A DNA stretch of 64,000 nt from Rhodoglobus sp. GTDB taxonomy: Bacteria; Actinomycetota; Actinomycetes; Actinomycetales; Microbacteriaceae. A model generated the notes under the pieces. The model did not search any database, had not been told where the DNA came from, and saw only the letters and a program-made list of their open reading frames with translations. This document shows, piece by piece, positions 52,749 to 61,828 of this stretch (position 1 is the stretch's first letter; every line of letters begins with the position of its first letter). The stretch is from NCBI GenBank assembly GCA_025463605.1, contig JAODAV010000011.1, positions 112,975 through 176,974 on the forward strand, written 5' to 3'. Both the position numbers and the translations under genes were made by a program.

Positions 52749-55229
52749 TCAGCGATGACCGACGGTGATGAGGGCATGGGCCCAGTCGACGTGTGCTTCC
52801 CCGGGCGAGGAGACACGGAGTTCGAGGGTTGTGCCGCCGATGAGGTCAGCGGTGATGGATGCCGCGGCTCCCCCCGACACGAGGTCGAGGTGTGCGCGCT
52901 CGACGCCGTCCACTACGACGGCCACGCGGGCGGTCGCTGACTCCACGGAACGCGTGCCGCCGAACACCTCCCACCCGGTTGTGGTCTCGTCGTCGATTCC
53001 GACGAGCGCGCTGAAGGCGGTCGCGCGACCGCCGAGGTGCAACCGCAGCCAGCCGGGCGCGCTCATCCCGACGCCGTCGGCGTACGTTTCGCCCGCGATC
53101 GTCATGATCGTTCCGTCGCCGGGGTTGCCGCCGCCGTTCGACGTGCCACGTTCGACGGGCCCGCTCTCGTTGCGAAAGGCAAGGAAGGGGAGGCCCGAAA
53201 CGGCATGGTCGCCCGGGGCGAGCGGCGGCAGAACGCGCGCGTGCGAGACGACGGCGACGCCGTCCTCGCCCGGCCGCTCCACCGTCACGACGCCAGCGGA
53301 CTGCGAACCCGCATGGACGATCCAGCGATCGCCGCCCGCCCGCTCGGCTCGCCATCCGGGCGGTACTCGGAGGGTGGAATCCGGGCTGACCGTGAGGGTC
53401 GCGGTACGGTCAGGGGCGAGCTCGGCGACCGCGGGCTCCCCGACCGGTGACTCGAGCACGGGGCGGGGCGCGGCTCGGAAGGGTGTGCGGCCGGCATGGG
53501 TGACGATGGCGACCGCGCCGCCGTTGGCCGCAGCATCCACCTCGAATGAATCGATCGACGCATGAGTGGACTCGGTGAGACCGTCCCCGACGACCCAAGC
53601 GTCGGCGGGGCCGAGACCAAGCCGCTCGAGGGGAACGCGGATGCTGCGCGCCTCCCCCGTAGCGATGACGCCGATGAACCAGCGCTCGCCGCTGCGGCGT
53701 GCGATCACGGCATGGCTGTCCGGATCCCCGGCCAGCAGCAGCGTCTCGTCCCAGCTCGGGGCGAGCTCGGCGAGGAAGCGCGCGACGAGCGGGCGGGAGG
53801 TGTACTGCGCGGTGTCGTCGGCGAAGTGGGTGATGCCGCATTCGTACGCGACGGCGAGGGCGAGCTCGTGGGCATCGCTTGTGAGGCGGTTGGGAGCGGA
53901 GAGGGCGACGGGCGTGTAGTCCATCGCGCCGACGACGTTGCGGGTGAACGGCAGGATCACGTTGTGCTCCGGCGCCATCGCCTCGTCGTAGAAGACGTAG
54001 TATTCCGCACCGCGGGCCGCTTCATAGCCGATGAGGTGAGGCCACGTGCGAGCCCACCCGCGCGGGATCACCGAGCCATGGACGTTGACCATGAGCCCCA
54101 CACGGGCGGCTTCAGCGAGGAGGGCGTCGTACCAGCGGTAGCGGTCCCTCGACTCGGACTCCATGAAGTCGACCTTGATGCCGGCCACGCCCCACGAGCG
54201 CCACAGGGCGAGCCGCCGCAGGTTCTCGGGGCCGTTGAGGTCGCGCCAGACGGTCCACAGGTGCACCTGGATGCCGCGCCGACTCGCGTACGAAACGATC
54301 TCGGGAACCCAGGTGGCGTCCCAGCCGCAGTCGATGAGCAGATGCTCCCAGCCGAGCTGGGCGGCGTCATCAACGAACCGCATCTGGTGCTCGAGTTGCG
54401 CGCCCGAATAGAAGTCCGACCACCACGACCACGCGGCGCGACCCGGCCGTACCCAGGAGAAATCGGTGCCGGGCGCGGGGTCAGGCGCCAGCTCGTCCAC
54501 GAGCTGCGATTCGACGATGTCGGCGAGTGATCCCAGCACGAAGACGCGCCACGGCGACACCTCGCCCCGAGTGACCTCGACGGAGGCGTCGGCCGACACG
54601 AACTGAAGTCGGCCCCCCTGCGCCTCGAGGTGCGATCCGGTGAACCTGCCGTCGATGCCGGATTCCGTTACGAGCACGTGGTCGCCGGCCTCGGTGCGCA
54701 TGAGCATGGGCAGCCCGTAGTGGCCGGGGGCGAGGGCTGCGGCATCCGTGCCGAACCGGGGGGTCTCGTACCAGGTCTGGTACTCGAGGGCCCAGAGCCG
54801 CTCGACGTTCGCGAGGTCGAGCGAGGTGCGCTCCCCTTCCATCGCCGCCACGCCGTCGAGCAGCGGCAGGCGGTAGCGCAAGGCCACCCCGTTCGCGGCG
54901 ACGCGCAGCACGAGCTCCCACCGGGTGCCATCCGCTTCGGCAAGGGTGAGCACGGCCTCCGCGTGATCGGCCTCGTGCGGCCCGATGGCCTTTCCCGACG
55001 CGGCGGTGAACGATTCGCGGATGGCGCGGCGCGCCACGCCGACAACGCTCGAGACCGCGCCGTACGCGACCCCACTCACAATGGGGCCCAGCGGAACGCG
55101 CTCAAGCACCGCACGGTCGTCGATCATCGCGGTAAGGCTGACACCGCCCTCAACCTCCACATGGACGATTGCTGAGATCGAGCCGACGCGCTCTGAGCAC
55201 ACCTGGCTGGTGTTGTCGCCATCGATCAC
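52749..55229 (-). CDS. GH97 glycoside hydrolase with C-terminal NPCBM domain
   Basis: An 826-residue protein from GTG 55229 with GGAG seven bases upstream. It has the GH97 three-part layout: N-terminal beta sandwich (about 10-270), TIM barrel (about 275-540; SWWSDFYSGAQLEHQMRFVD, then HLLIDCGWDATWVPEI) and a C-terminal beta domain. D354 in WGVAGIKVDFMES sits where the retaining GH97 alpha-galactosidases carry their Asp nucleophile, which favours alpha-galactosidase activity. Residues about 680-826 match the NPCBM carbohydrate-binding module (YADGVGMSAPGWLRLHLGG). No signal peptide is seen. It opens the galactoside operon; the 19-bp motif lies 111 bp upstream. Confidence 0.88.
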   Translation of the reverse strand: MIDGDNTSQVCSERVGSISAIVHVEVEGGVSLTAMIDDRAVLERVPLGPIVSGVAYGAVSSVVGVARRAIRESFTAASGKAIGPHEADHAEAVLTLAEADGTRWELVLRVAANGVALRYRLPLLDGVAAMEGERTSLDLANVERLWALEYQTWYETPRFGTDAAALAPGHYGLPMLMRTEAGDHVLVTESGIDGRFTGSHLEAQGGRLQFVSADASVEVTRGEVSPWRVFVLGSLADIVESQLVDELAPDPAPGTDFSWVRPGRAAWSWWSDFYSGAQLEHQMRFVDDAAQLGWEHLLIDCGWDATWVPEIVSYASRRGIQVHLWTVWRDLNGPENLRRLALWRSWGVAGIKVDFMESESRDRYRWYDALLAEAARVGLMVNVHGSVIPRGWARTWPHLIGYEAARGAEYYVFYDEAMAPEHNVILPFTRNVVGAMDYTPVALSAPNRLTSDAHELALAVAYECGITHFADDTAQYTSRPLVARFLAELAPSWDETLLLAGDPDSHAVIARRSGERWFIGVIATGEARSIRVPLERLGLGPADAWVVGDGLTESTHASIDSFEVDAAANGGAVAIVTHAGRTPFRAAPRPVLESPVGEPAVAELAPDRTATLTVSPDSTLRVPPGWRAERAGGDRWIVHAGSQSAGVVTVERPGEDGVAVVSHARVLPPLAPGDHAVSGLPFLAFRNESGPVERGTSNGGGNPGDGTIMTIAGETYADGVGMSAPGWLRLHLGGRATAFSALVGIDDETTTGWEVFGGTRSVESATARVAVVVDGVERAHLDLVSGGAAASITADLIGGTTLELRVSSPGEAHVDWAHALITVGHR

Positions 55230-55534
55230 AGGGGCTCCGTTGTCTGCTGTGGTGGGGCATCAGGGTGAAACAGTCATCCCGTCATCATCCGACGCTATAG
55301 GCGACTCTCGCGCCAACCCATGATCGTTACGAGAGGTCACATGGACATTCCGACGATTTGCGACGCCGCGAATCTCGTGTGTTGAAGCGCGAAGGGCCTC
55401 ATGTCCCAGGGAGAGACCGTGGCCGGGGACGAGGGCCGAAACCACGGGCACCGGCGCCACATCGGCACTGATGAAAGTCACGGATGCCTCGGGCAAAGTC
55501 CGCAAAACAGCTGGCTGACCAGCGCTCTTGAGAG
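55230..55534. promoter_or_regulatory. Intergenic region upstream of the GH97 operon
   Basis: About 305 bp without a credible gene. It holds a possible minus-strand -10 (TATAGC, near 55295), and the 19-bp motif at 55340-55358 about 45 bp further upstream, a spacing suited to activation. Nothing else was recognised between the motif and the tRNA. Confidence 0.5.
55340..55358 (+). promoter_or_regulatory. Candidate AraC-regulator site, copy 2
   Basis: This copy is identical over 19 bases to 45753-45771, and the matching pattern extends as YG at its right end in both. It lies 111 bp upstream of the GH97 start, in reverse orientation relative to the operon, like copy 1 relative to the DUF5107 gene. 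Confidence 0.7.
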
Positions 55535-55607
55535 TGGGCCCTACCGGGCTCGAACCGATGACATCCACGGTGTAAACGTGGCGCTCTACCAACTGAGCTA
55601 AAGGCCC
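55535..55607 (-). tRNA. tRNA-Val (anticodon TAC)
   Basis: The minus strand folds as a full cloverleaf of 73 nt: acceptor GGGCCTT/AGGGCCC, D-arm GCTCAGTTGGTAGAGC, anticodon stem CCACG/CGTGG with loop TTTACAC (anticodon TAC), T-arm ATCGG-TTCGAGC-CCGGT and discriminator A. CCA is not encoded. It reads valine GTA codons. Confidence 0.96.
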
Positions 55608-55663
55608 GTCGCCCGGCATGCCGGGCCGACGCGAGTCCATGGTACAGGCATAAACTTCCGGTC

Positions 55664-56320
55664 ATGACAGCTGCTCCCCCGGTTCGACACACGGAGCCGC
55701 GGTGGCCCGTCATCGTCATCACACTCGTCGCACTTGCGCTGTACCTCGCACTCCCGCATTCGATCACGTTCCTGCCGCCGTGGCTTGTGCCCGCGATCGG
55801 CGTCGTGATTCTCATGCCCCTCATCGCGGTGAACCGGCTGCGGCTCGACGCCGAGACGACCTGGTCGCGATGGATCGGCGTTGGGTTCGCGATCGGGCTT
55901 ACGGCCGTGAATCAGGTGTACATCGCGTACATCGTCATCGAGCTCGTGAACGGCCAGGCGAATGGGCCATCCGTGCTACTCACGGCCTTAGAGGTGTGGA
56001 TCATCAACGTCGTCGCCTTCAGCCTCGTCTACTGGGAGCTCGACAGAGGCGGCCCGGTCGCGCGCCGGGTCAAGGGAATCGAAGACACCGACCAGCAGGA
56101 TTTCCGCTTCCCCCAGCAGGATGGATCGCCCGGCCCGAAAGATTGGATGCCCGAGTTCTTCGACTACCTGTACTTCTCGCTGTCGAACATGATGGCGTTC
56201 AGCCCCACCGACGTCATGCCTCTGTCACGACGAGCGAAAGCGCTCATGGCGTACCAGGCGCTCACCGGTTTCGTGATTCTCGCGCTGGTGATCTCCCGCG
56301 CTGTCAACATCCTGACCTGA
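55664..56320 (+). CDS. Membrane protein, DUF1345-like, first of tandem pair
   Basis: A 218-residue protein with five hydrophobic helices. The last part, FFDYLYFSLSNMMAFSPTDVMPLSRRAK, resembles the conserved C-terminal region of DUF1345 and pore-like segments of small channels. It is a paralog of the next gene: both share ALYxxLP near the start, VYWELDRGGPVxR in the middle and MAFSPxDxMPLxxRAK at the end. Function is unknown. Confidence 0.75.
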   Translation: MTAAPPVRHTEPRWPVIVITLVALALYLALPHSITFLPPWLVPAIGVVILMPLIAVNRLRLDAETTWSRWIGVGFAIGLTAVNQVYIAYIVIELVNGQANGPSVLLTALEVWIINVVAFSLVYWELDRGGPVARRVKGIEDTDQQDFRFPQQDGSPGPKDWMPEFFDYLYFSLSNMMAFSPTDVMPLSRRAKALMAYQALTGFVILALVISRAVNILT

Positions 56321-56346
56321 GTTTTCTTCCGCCATACACTCGGGCC

Positions 56347-57039
56347 ATGGCACGACTTGCGCTGGATCGCGATCGAACAGAACACCGCTGGCCCGCCGTC
56401 GGGGCGATCATCGTGGCGCTCGCCCTCTACGCACTGCTCCCGAGCAGTTTCCTGCCGGTCGTTCGGTACACCGTGGTGGGAGCATGCCTCGCCCTGCTCA
56501 TTCCCATCATCGCGATCAACCCCGTGCGCATGGGCCGGCAGACGCCCTGGTCCCGGCGCCTCTCCATCGCCCTGACCGTGCTGCTCGCGGTCGCCAACCA
56601 CGTAGCGATCGTGCAGCTCATCATCCAGCTCGTGCAGTCCAGTTCGGATGACGACGGCGCGCTCCTGCTGGCGGCCGCCCAGGTGTGGATCACCCACGTC
56701 ATCACCTACGCCCTCATCTATTGGGAGATGGATCGCGGCGGGCCCGTCGTGCGCACGGGGGCGAAACGCGAGAACCTGCCGGACGCCGATATCCGCTTTC
56801 CGCAGGACGAGAATCACGACGCCGTCATCGAGGTCGCGCGCGGCTCCTCCGCGAACTCCGATTGGACGCCGGGGTTCGTCGACTACGCCTACTACGCCCT
56901 CACCAACACGATGGCGTTCAGTCCACCAGACGCGATGCCGCTGACCGCGCGCGCAAAAGTGCTCGCGGGGCTGCAGGCGTTCGCGGGCTTCGTGATCCTC
57001 GTGCTCGTGATCGCCCGCGCCGTCTCGCTACAGGGCTAG
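56347..57039 (+). CDS. Membrane protein, DUF1345-like, second of tandem pair
   Basis: A 230-residue paralog of the preceding gene from ATG 56347, with the same five-helix plan and the shared motifs IYWEMDRGGPVVR and YYALTNTMAFSPPDAMPL. It has an extra charged insert (about 150-170). Its TAG stop shares CTAG with the stop of the convergent peroxiredoxin gene. The two copies may form a hetero-oligomer; that is inference. Confidence 0.75.
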   Translation: MARLALDRDRTEHRWPAVGAIIVALALYALLPSSFLPVVRYTVVGACLALLIPIIAINPVRMGRQTPWSRRLSIALTVLLAVANHVAIVQLIIQLVQSSSDDDGALLLAAAQVWITHVITYALIYWEMDRGGPVVRTGAKRENLPDADIRFPQDENHDAVIEVARGSSANSDWTPGFVDYAYYALTNTMAFSPPDAMPLTARAKVLAGLQAFAGFVILVLVIARAVSLQG

Positions 57040-57509
57040 ACCCGCGCGGAGTGCAGCTCCGCGAGCGCGGCCTTGTACTCCTCGATCGACCGGGGCTGGC
57101 CGGGCGCCGTGATGAAGCTCGACCGGATGATGCCGTCGATGTCGACGAGGAAGGTCGCGCGATTCGCGAACCCCTTCTCCTCGAGAAAAACGCCGTACTC
57201 CTTCGCGACAGCTCCGTGCGGCCAGAAGTCCGCGAGCAGGGTGAAGTCGTAACCCTGCTGCTCCGCCCAGGCGCGCAATGCCGCCTTGGAGTCGACCGAG
57301 ATGCCGATGAGCTCGACCCCCTCGGCCTTGAAGAGCGAGAGGTTGTCGCGCAGGTCGCACAGCTCGGTCGTGCACGTGCTCGAGAACGCGAGGGGGAAGA
57401 AGACGAGCGCAACGGGCTTCTTCCCGCGGAATTCTCCGAGACGGATGTGCTCACCGAACTGATTGGCGAGCTCGAAGTCGGGCGCGGTGGTGTCGTTCTC
57501 CAGAGCCAT
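57036..57509 (-). CDS. Peroxiredoxin (AhpE/PrxQ type)
   Basis: A 157-residue thioredoxin-fold peroxidase from ATG 57509. The peroxidatic cysteine is C46 in FFPLAFSSTCTTELC. The PLAF context and length fit the actinobacterial AhpE group. A second cysteine, C51, at CxxxxC spacing is the resolving-cysteine position of PrxQ/BCP enzymes, so a 2-Cys mechanism with thioredoxin is possible. It reduces hydrogen peroxide and organic peroxides in the cytoplasm. It is divergent from aceE. Confidence 0.9.
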   Translation of the reverse strand: MALENDTTAPDFELANQFGEHIRLGEFRGKKPVALVFFPLAFSSTCTTELCDLRDNLSLFKAEGVELIGISVDSKAALRAWAEQQGYDFTLLADFWPHGAVAKEYGVFLEEKGFANRATFLVDIDGIIRSSFITAPGQPRSIEEYKAALAELHSARV

Positions 57510-57560
57510 GCTGGCTGTTCCTTTCGTGCCTGGCCCCATGTCAGGCAAACACGAGGGGCA

Positions 57561-57566
57561 ACTATA
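57561..57566 (-). promoter_or_regulatory. Candidate -10 element of the peroxiredoxin gene
   Basis: TATAGT on the minus strand, about 50 bp upstream of ATG 57509. GAAAGGAAC just before the ATG supplies the ribosome binding site. No clear -35 element was seen. Confidence 0.45.
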
Positions 57567-57623
57567 CGCCGGTCGGATGGGCTTTGCGCGGGCGGCCCGG
57601 CGAAAGCGCCAATAGCAGCCAAC

Positions 57624-57629
57624 TAGAAT
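57624..57629 (+). promoter_or_regulatory. Candidate -10 element of aceE
   Basis: TAGAAT lies 94 bp upstream of GTG 57724, predicting a leader of roughly 88 nt. AAAGAGG six bases before the GTG is the ribosome binding site. No convincing -35 was seen. Confidence 0.45.
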
Positions 57630-57723
57630 CGTTGGGTGCATCAGAAAGGCACAGCGAGGATCTCGCACTGTCGTAATCCGGCAGCCGAGGTGCACTTCAC
57701 TCTCTACAAGAAAGAGGTCAGCG

Positions 57724-60450
57724 GTGACGGTCAACGACCAGGATCCCTATTCGGTGAATCACATCGACAAGGACCCGGAGGAAACTGCCGAGTGGAACGA
57801 GTCGCTCGAAGCCCTGGTCGCATCGCAGGGACACGAGCGCGGTCGCGAGATCATGCTCAGCCTGCTCAAGAAGTCGAAGGACCTCCACCTCGGTGTTCCG
57901 ATGGTCCCGACCACCGACTACATCAACACGATCGCGACCGAGAACGAGCCCGCGTTCCCCGGCAACGAGGAGCTCGAGCGCCGCTATCGCGCGTGGATCC
58001 GCTGGAACGCCGCGATCACCGTGCACCGGGCACAGCGGCCCGGGGTCGGCGTCGGTGGCCACATCTCGACCTACGCGTCATCCGCCGCCCTCTATGAGGT
58101 GGGCCACAACTGGTTCTTCCGCGGCGCCGATCACCCCGGCGGCGGCGACCAGATCTTCTACCAGGGCCACGCCTCCCCCGGCATGTACGCTCGGGCCTAC
58201 CTCGAGGGCAGGCTCAGCGAGAAGCAGCTCGAAGGCTTTCGCCAGGAGAAGTCGCAGGCGCCCAACGGGCTCTCGAGCTACCCGCACCCGCGCCTCATGC
58301 CCGAGTTCTGGCAGTTCCCGACGGTCTCGATGGGCCTCGGTCCCATCAACGCCATCTACCAGGCGCAGTCGAACCGCTACCTGACCAACCGCGGCATCAA
58401 GGATGCGTCCGACCAGCAGGTGTGGGCATTCCTCGGCGACGGAGAGATGGACGAGGTGGAGAGCCGCGGAGCCCTCCAGTGGGCCGCCAACGACGGCCTC
58501 GACAACCTCAACTTCGTCATCAACTGCAACCTGCAGCGGCTCGATGGGCCGGTGCGCGGCAACGGCAAGATCATCCAGGAACTCGAGAGCTTCTTCCGTG
58601 GTGCCGGCTGGAACGTCATCAAGGTCATCTGGGGTCGGGAGTGGGATGCCCTGCTGGCGCGTGACACGGAGGGCGCGCTCCGCGACCTCATGAACCGCAC
58701 CCCTGACGGCGATTACCAGACCTACAAGGCGGAGTCTGGCGCGTACGTGCGCGAGAACTTCTTCGGCCGTGACCCGCGCGTCGCCGAGATGGTCAAGGAC
58801 TACACCGACGACCAACTCTGGAACCTCAAGCGCGGCGGCCACGACTACCGCAAGGTGTACGCGGCGTTCAAAGCGGCGTCCGAGCACAAGGGCCAGCCCA
58901 CCGTCATCCTCGCGAAGACCGTGAAGGGCTACGGCCTCGGTCCGTCGTTCGAGGGCCGCAACGCGACCCACCAGATGAAGAAGCTGACCCTCGACAACCT
59001 CAAGCAGTTCCGCGACGTGATGCACATTCCGATCACGGATGCCGTGCTCGAGGCCGACCCGTACCAGCCGCCGTTCTACCACCCCGGTGAGAACGACGAG
59101 GCGATTCAGTACCTGCAGGAGCGCCGCCGCGAGCTCGGAGGCTACGTGCCGGAGCGCCGCTCGAAGTACACGCAGATCACGCTTCCCGATGACAGCGCAT
59201 ACGAGGTCGTCAAGAAGGGCTCGGGCAAGCAGGAGATCGCGAGCACGATGGCGTTCGCCCGCCTGCTCAAAGACCTGCTGCGGGCGAAGGACTTCGGCCA
59301 CCGCCTCGTTCCGATCATCCCGGATGAGGCGCGCACGTTCGGAATGGACGCGTACTTCCCGACGGCCAAGATCTACAACCCGAACGGGCAGCACTACACC
59401 TCCGTCGACCGCGAGCTGTTGCTCGCGTACAAGGAGAGCCCGCAGGGCCAGATCATCCACGTGGGAATCAACGAGGCCGGCGCGTTCTCCGCCTTCACGG
59501 CAGCCGGTACCCAGTACGCGACGAACGGCGAGCCGCTCATCCCGGTCTACGTCTTCTACTCGATGTTCGGGTTCCAGCGCACAGGCGACGCGATGTGGGC
59601 CGCGGGCGACCAGATGGCGCGCGGGTTCATCATGGGCGCCACTGCCGGACGCACCACCCTCACGGGTGAGGGACTCCAGCACGCCGACGGCCACTCGCAC
59701 GTGCTCTCCTCAACCAACCCGGCGGTGGTGTCGTACGACCCCGCGTACGGCTACGAGATCGGCCACATCGTGCGCGCCGGCATCGAGCGGATGTACGGCG
59801 GAGCGCACGAAGACCCGAACGTCATGTACTACCTGACCCTGTACAACGAGCCGCTCGTGCAGCCGGCCGAGCCCGAGGGACTCGACGTCGACGGCGTGCT
59901 TCGCGGTATCTACCACCTCAAGGCGGCGGGTATCGAGGGTCCGCGGGCCCAGTTGCTCGCGTCGGGCGTCGCCGTTCCGTGGGTGCTCGAAGCCCAGCAA
60001 CTGCTCGCGGATGACTGGGGCGTGTCTGCTGACGTCTGGTCGGTCACATCGTGGACCGAGCTGCGCCGTGAGGGCCTCGCCGCCGAGCAGCACGCCTTCC
60101 TCCACCCGGACGAGGAGCCGCGCACGCCGTACGTCACGCAGAAGCTCTCTGGATCAGATGGGCCCTTCATCGCCGTCTCCGACTACATGCACGCGGTGCC
60201 CGACCAGATCCGGCAATTCGTCCCCGGCGATTTCGCGACGCTCGGCGCCGACGATTTCGGCTTCTCCGATACGCGCGCCGCAGCTCGACGCTTCTTCAAG
60301 ATCGACGGCCCGTCCGTTGTCGTGCGCACGCTCGAGTCGCTCGTGAAGCGGGGGCTCGTCGATGCTTCGGTGCCGGCCCAGGCCATTGAGAAATACCGCC
60401 TCATGGACGTGAACGCAGGCACCACGGGCTCAGTCGGCGGCGAGAGCTAG
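57724..60450 (+). CDS. aceE: Pyruvate dehydrogenase E1 component (homodimeric)
   Basis: A 908-residue thiamine-diphosphate enzyme that decarboxylates pyruvate and hands the acetyl group to lipoyl-E2, giving acetyl-CoA. The length is that of homodimeric AceE. Family stretches include [21 protein letters not shown], the ThDP motif [17 protein letters not shown] (GDG near residue 238) and [22 protein letters not shown]. It is followed 18 bp later by the FasR-type regulator and the fatty acid genes, so acetyl-CoA supply and its main use are side by side. Confidence 0.96.
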   Translation: MTVNDQDPYSVNHIDKDPEETAEWNESLEALVASQGHERGREIMLSLLKKSKDLHLGVPMVPTTDYINTIATENEPAFPGNEELERRYRAWIRWNAAITVHRAQRPGVGVGGHISTYASSAALYEVGHNWFFRGADHPGGGDQIFYQGHASPGMYARAYLEGRLSEKQLEGFRQEKSQAPNGLSSYPHPRLMPEFWQFPTVSMGLGPINAIYQAQSNRYLTNRGIKDASDQQVWAFLGDGEMDEVESRGALQWAANDGLDNLNFVINCNLQRLDGPVRGNGKIIQELESFFRGAGWNVIKVIWGREWDALLARDTEGALRDLMNRTPDGDYQTYKAESGAYVRENFFGRDPRVAEMVKDYTDDQLWNLKRGGHDYRKVYAAFKAASEHKGQPTVILAKTVKGYGLGPSFEGRNATHQMKKLTLDNLKQFRDVMHIPITDAVLEADPYQPPFYHPGENDEAIQYLQERRRELGGYVPERRSKYTQITLPDDSAYEVVKKGSGKQEIASTMAFARLLKDLLRAKDFGHRLVPIIPDEARTFGMDAYFPTAKIYNPNGQHYTSVDRELLLAYKESPQGQIIHVGINEAGAFSAFTAAGTQYATNGEPLIPVYVFYSMFGFQRTGDAMWAAGDQMARGFIMGATAGRTTLTGEGLQHADGHSHVLSSTNPAVVSYDPAYGYEIGHIVRAGIERMYGGAHEDPNVMYYLTLYNEPLVQPAEPEGLDVDGVLRGIYHLKAAGIEGPRAQLLASGVAVPWVLEAQQLLADDWGVSADVWSVTSWTELRREGLAAEQHAFLHPDEEPRTPYVTQKLSGSDGPFIAVSDYMHAVPDQIRQFVPGDFATLGADDFGFSDTRAAARRFFKIDGPSVVVRTLESLVKRGLVDASVPAQAIEKYRLMDVNAGTTGSVGGES

Positions 60451-60468
60451 GCGAGGTCGACGCCCAAG

Positions 60469-61650
60469 GTGCAGAAGACCAAGGAGCAGACTCTCGCCTG
60501 GCTGCGGACGATCTCGGGCGAGCTCGCTACTGCGACACTGAAGCGGCTGGATGACACGCTGCCCTGGTACGGCGACATGCCGCCGGGGCGGCGGTCGGCC
60601 GTCGGGCTCGTGGCGCAGGCTGGTATCACGAGCTTCATCTCCTGGTTCGAAGACCCGAAGTCGACGCCGTGGATCGCAGCCGACGTGTTCGGGGCGGCGC
60701 CCCGCGAGCTCTTGCGTTCCGTCTCCCTGCAGCAGACCCTTCAGCTCATCCGCATCACCGTCGAGGTCGTGGAGGAGCGCGTCAAGAACGATGACGACGT
60801 GCTACGCGAAGCGATCCTGCTCTACTCCCGCGAGATCGCCTTCGCCGCAGCGGATGTCTACGCTCGCGCGGCCGAAGCGCGGGGGCTGTGGGATGCCCGG
60901 CTCGAAGCCCTCGTCGTCGATTCGATCCTCAGCGGCGAGTACGACAACGAGCTGCCCTCGCGCATCGCCGCGCTCGGCTGGAACGGGCACGGCGAGGTGT
61001 GCGTACTCGTCGGCACGGCACCCAAGGTGCTCGACGTCGACCAGCTGCGCCGCACGGCGCGGCACCTCGACGCCGACGTGCTCATCGGCGTGCAGGGCAA
61101 CAGGCTCGTGCTCGTGATCGGGCGCGCAAGCCCCCGCACCGACGACGCGGACACCGCTGTGCCCCTGCCGTTCCTCTCGATAGCCGAGCAGCTCGAGCCG
61201 GGGTTCGGGCCCGGCCATCTCGTGCTGGGCCATGAGGTGCCGAGCCTCGTCGATGCATCCAAGAGCGCCAAGGCGGCCCTCGCGGGCTTCGCAGTCGCAC
61301 GGTCGTGGCGCAACGCCCCACGGCCGACCCTCGCCGACGACCTGCTGCCCGAGCGAGCTTTCGCGGGCGATCCGCTCGCGCGATCGACCCTCATCAACAA
61401 GGTCTACCGCCCGCTGCAGGCGCACTCGACGGACCTCCTGGCGACGCTGTGGTGCTACCTCGACAACGGCCGTTCGCTCGAGGCGACCGCGCGCGAGCTG
61501 TTCGTGCATCCCAACACCGTGCGGTACCGCCTCAAGCGCGTGAGCGATGTCATCGGCTGGGATGCGACGGGCGCCCGCGAGGCGCTGATCCTGCAGTCGG
61601 CGCTCATCGTCGGGTCGATCGCCGACCCCGACTCCACCCGCAAACGCTGA
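60469..61650 (+). CDS. fasR: PucR-type regulator of fatty acid synthesis (FasR-like)
   Basis: A 393-residue regulator starting at GTG. The C-terminal helix-turn-helix (about 325-385; LEATARELFVHPNTVRYRLKRVSDVIG) is the PucR type. The middle is a GGDEF-related regulatory domain, and the N-terminus is helical. In Streptomyces the gene at this position, just before fabD-fabH-acpP-fabF, encodes FasR, which activates the fab operon. The same order here supports the name. A perfect inverted repeat upstream of fabD is a candidate target. Confidence 0.87.
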   Translation: MQKTKEQTLAWLRTISGELATATLKRLDDTLPWYGDMPPGRRSAVGLVAQAGITSFISWFEDPKSTPWIAADVFGAAPRELLRSVSLQQTLQLIRITVEVVEERVKNDDDVLREAILLYSREIAFAAADVYARAAEARGLWDARLEALVVDSILSGEYDNELPSRIAALGWNGHGEVCVLVGTAPKVLDVDQLRRTARHLDADVLIGVQGNRLVLVIGRASPRTDDADTAVPLPFLSIAEQLEPGFGPGHLVLGHEVPSLVDASKSAKAALAGFAVARSWRNAPRPTLADDLLPERAFAGDPLARSTLINKVYRPLQAHSTDLLATLWCYLDNGRSLEATARELFVHPNTVRYRLKRVSDVIGWDATGAREALILQSALIVGSIADPDSTRKR

Positions 61651-61741
61651 TCGCGCCGCCGCGCCCCTCGAGCCCGCGCGACGTGTCGCGAACTGTCGGT
61701 ACGGGGCTCCTGCAGCCGACGGATCATGACACCTCGGGTGA

Positions 61742-61761
61742 GTTCGTTGAGCGGAACGAAC
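61742..61761. promoter_or_regulatory. Inverted repeat upstream of fabD, candidate FasR site
   Basis: GTTCGTT and AACGAAC (7-bp perfect arms) flank the six-base spacer GAGCGG. The centre is about 78 bp upstream of the fabD start, within the 178-bp gap between the regulator gene and fabD. There is no T-run, so it is unlikely to be a terminator. Confidence 0.5.
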
Positions 61762-61816
61762 AACGTATGGGCCGAAGTTTGGGAGGTTGGGTCCGGCGCG
61801 ACGACCCGATCGTTGG

Positions 61817-61822
61817 CAGACT
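61817..61822 (+). promoter_or_regulatory. Candidate -10 element, leaderless start of fabD
   Basis: CAGACT ends six bases before GTG 61829 and no ribosome binding site is visible, so fabD is probably translated from a leaderless message. The -35 region is weak, consistent with dependence on an activator. Confidence 0.4.
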
Positions 61823-61828
61823 AGTCAA

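Noticed and set aside
55535..55607. The tRNA-Val gene as an attachment site of an integrated element carrying the galactoside operon.
   Set aside because: No integrase gene, no duplicated tRNA 3' end and no composition shift was seen.
55260..55824. Minus-strand open frames running through the tRNA-Val gene.
   Set aside because: They read through a well-folded tRNA and intergenic DNA and show no domain.
57636..58097. A leaderless open frame starting six bases after the aceE -10.
   Set aside because: It overlaps aceE in another frame and its product has shadow composition; the GTG at the transcription start is probably chance.
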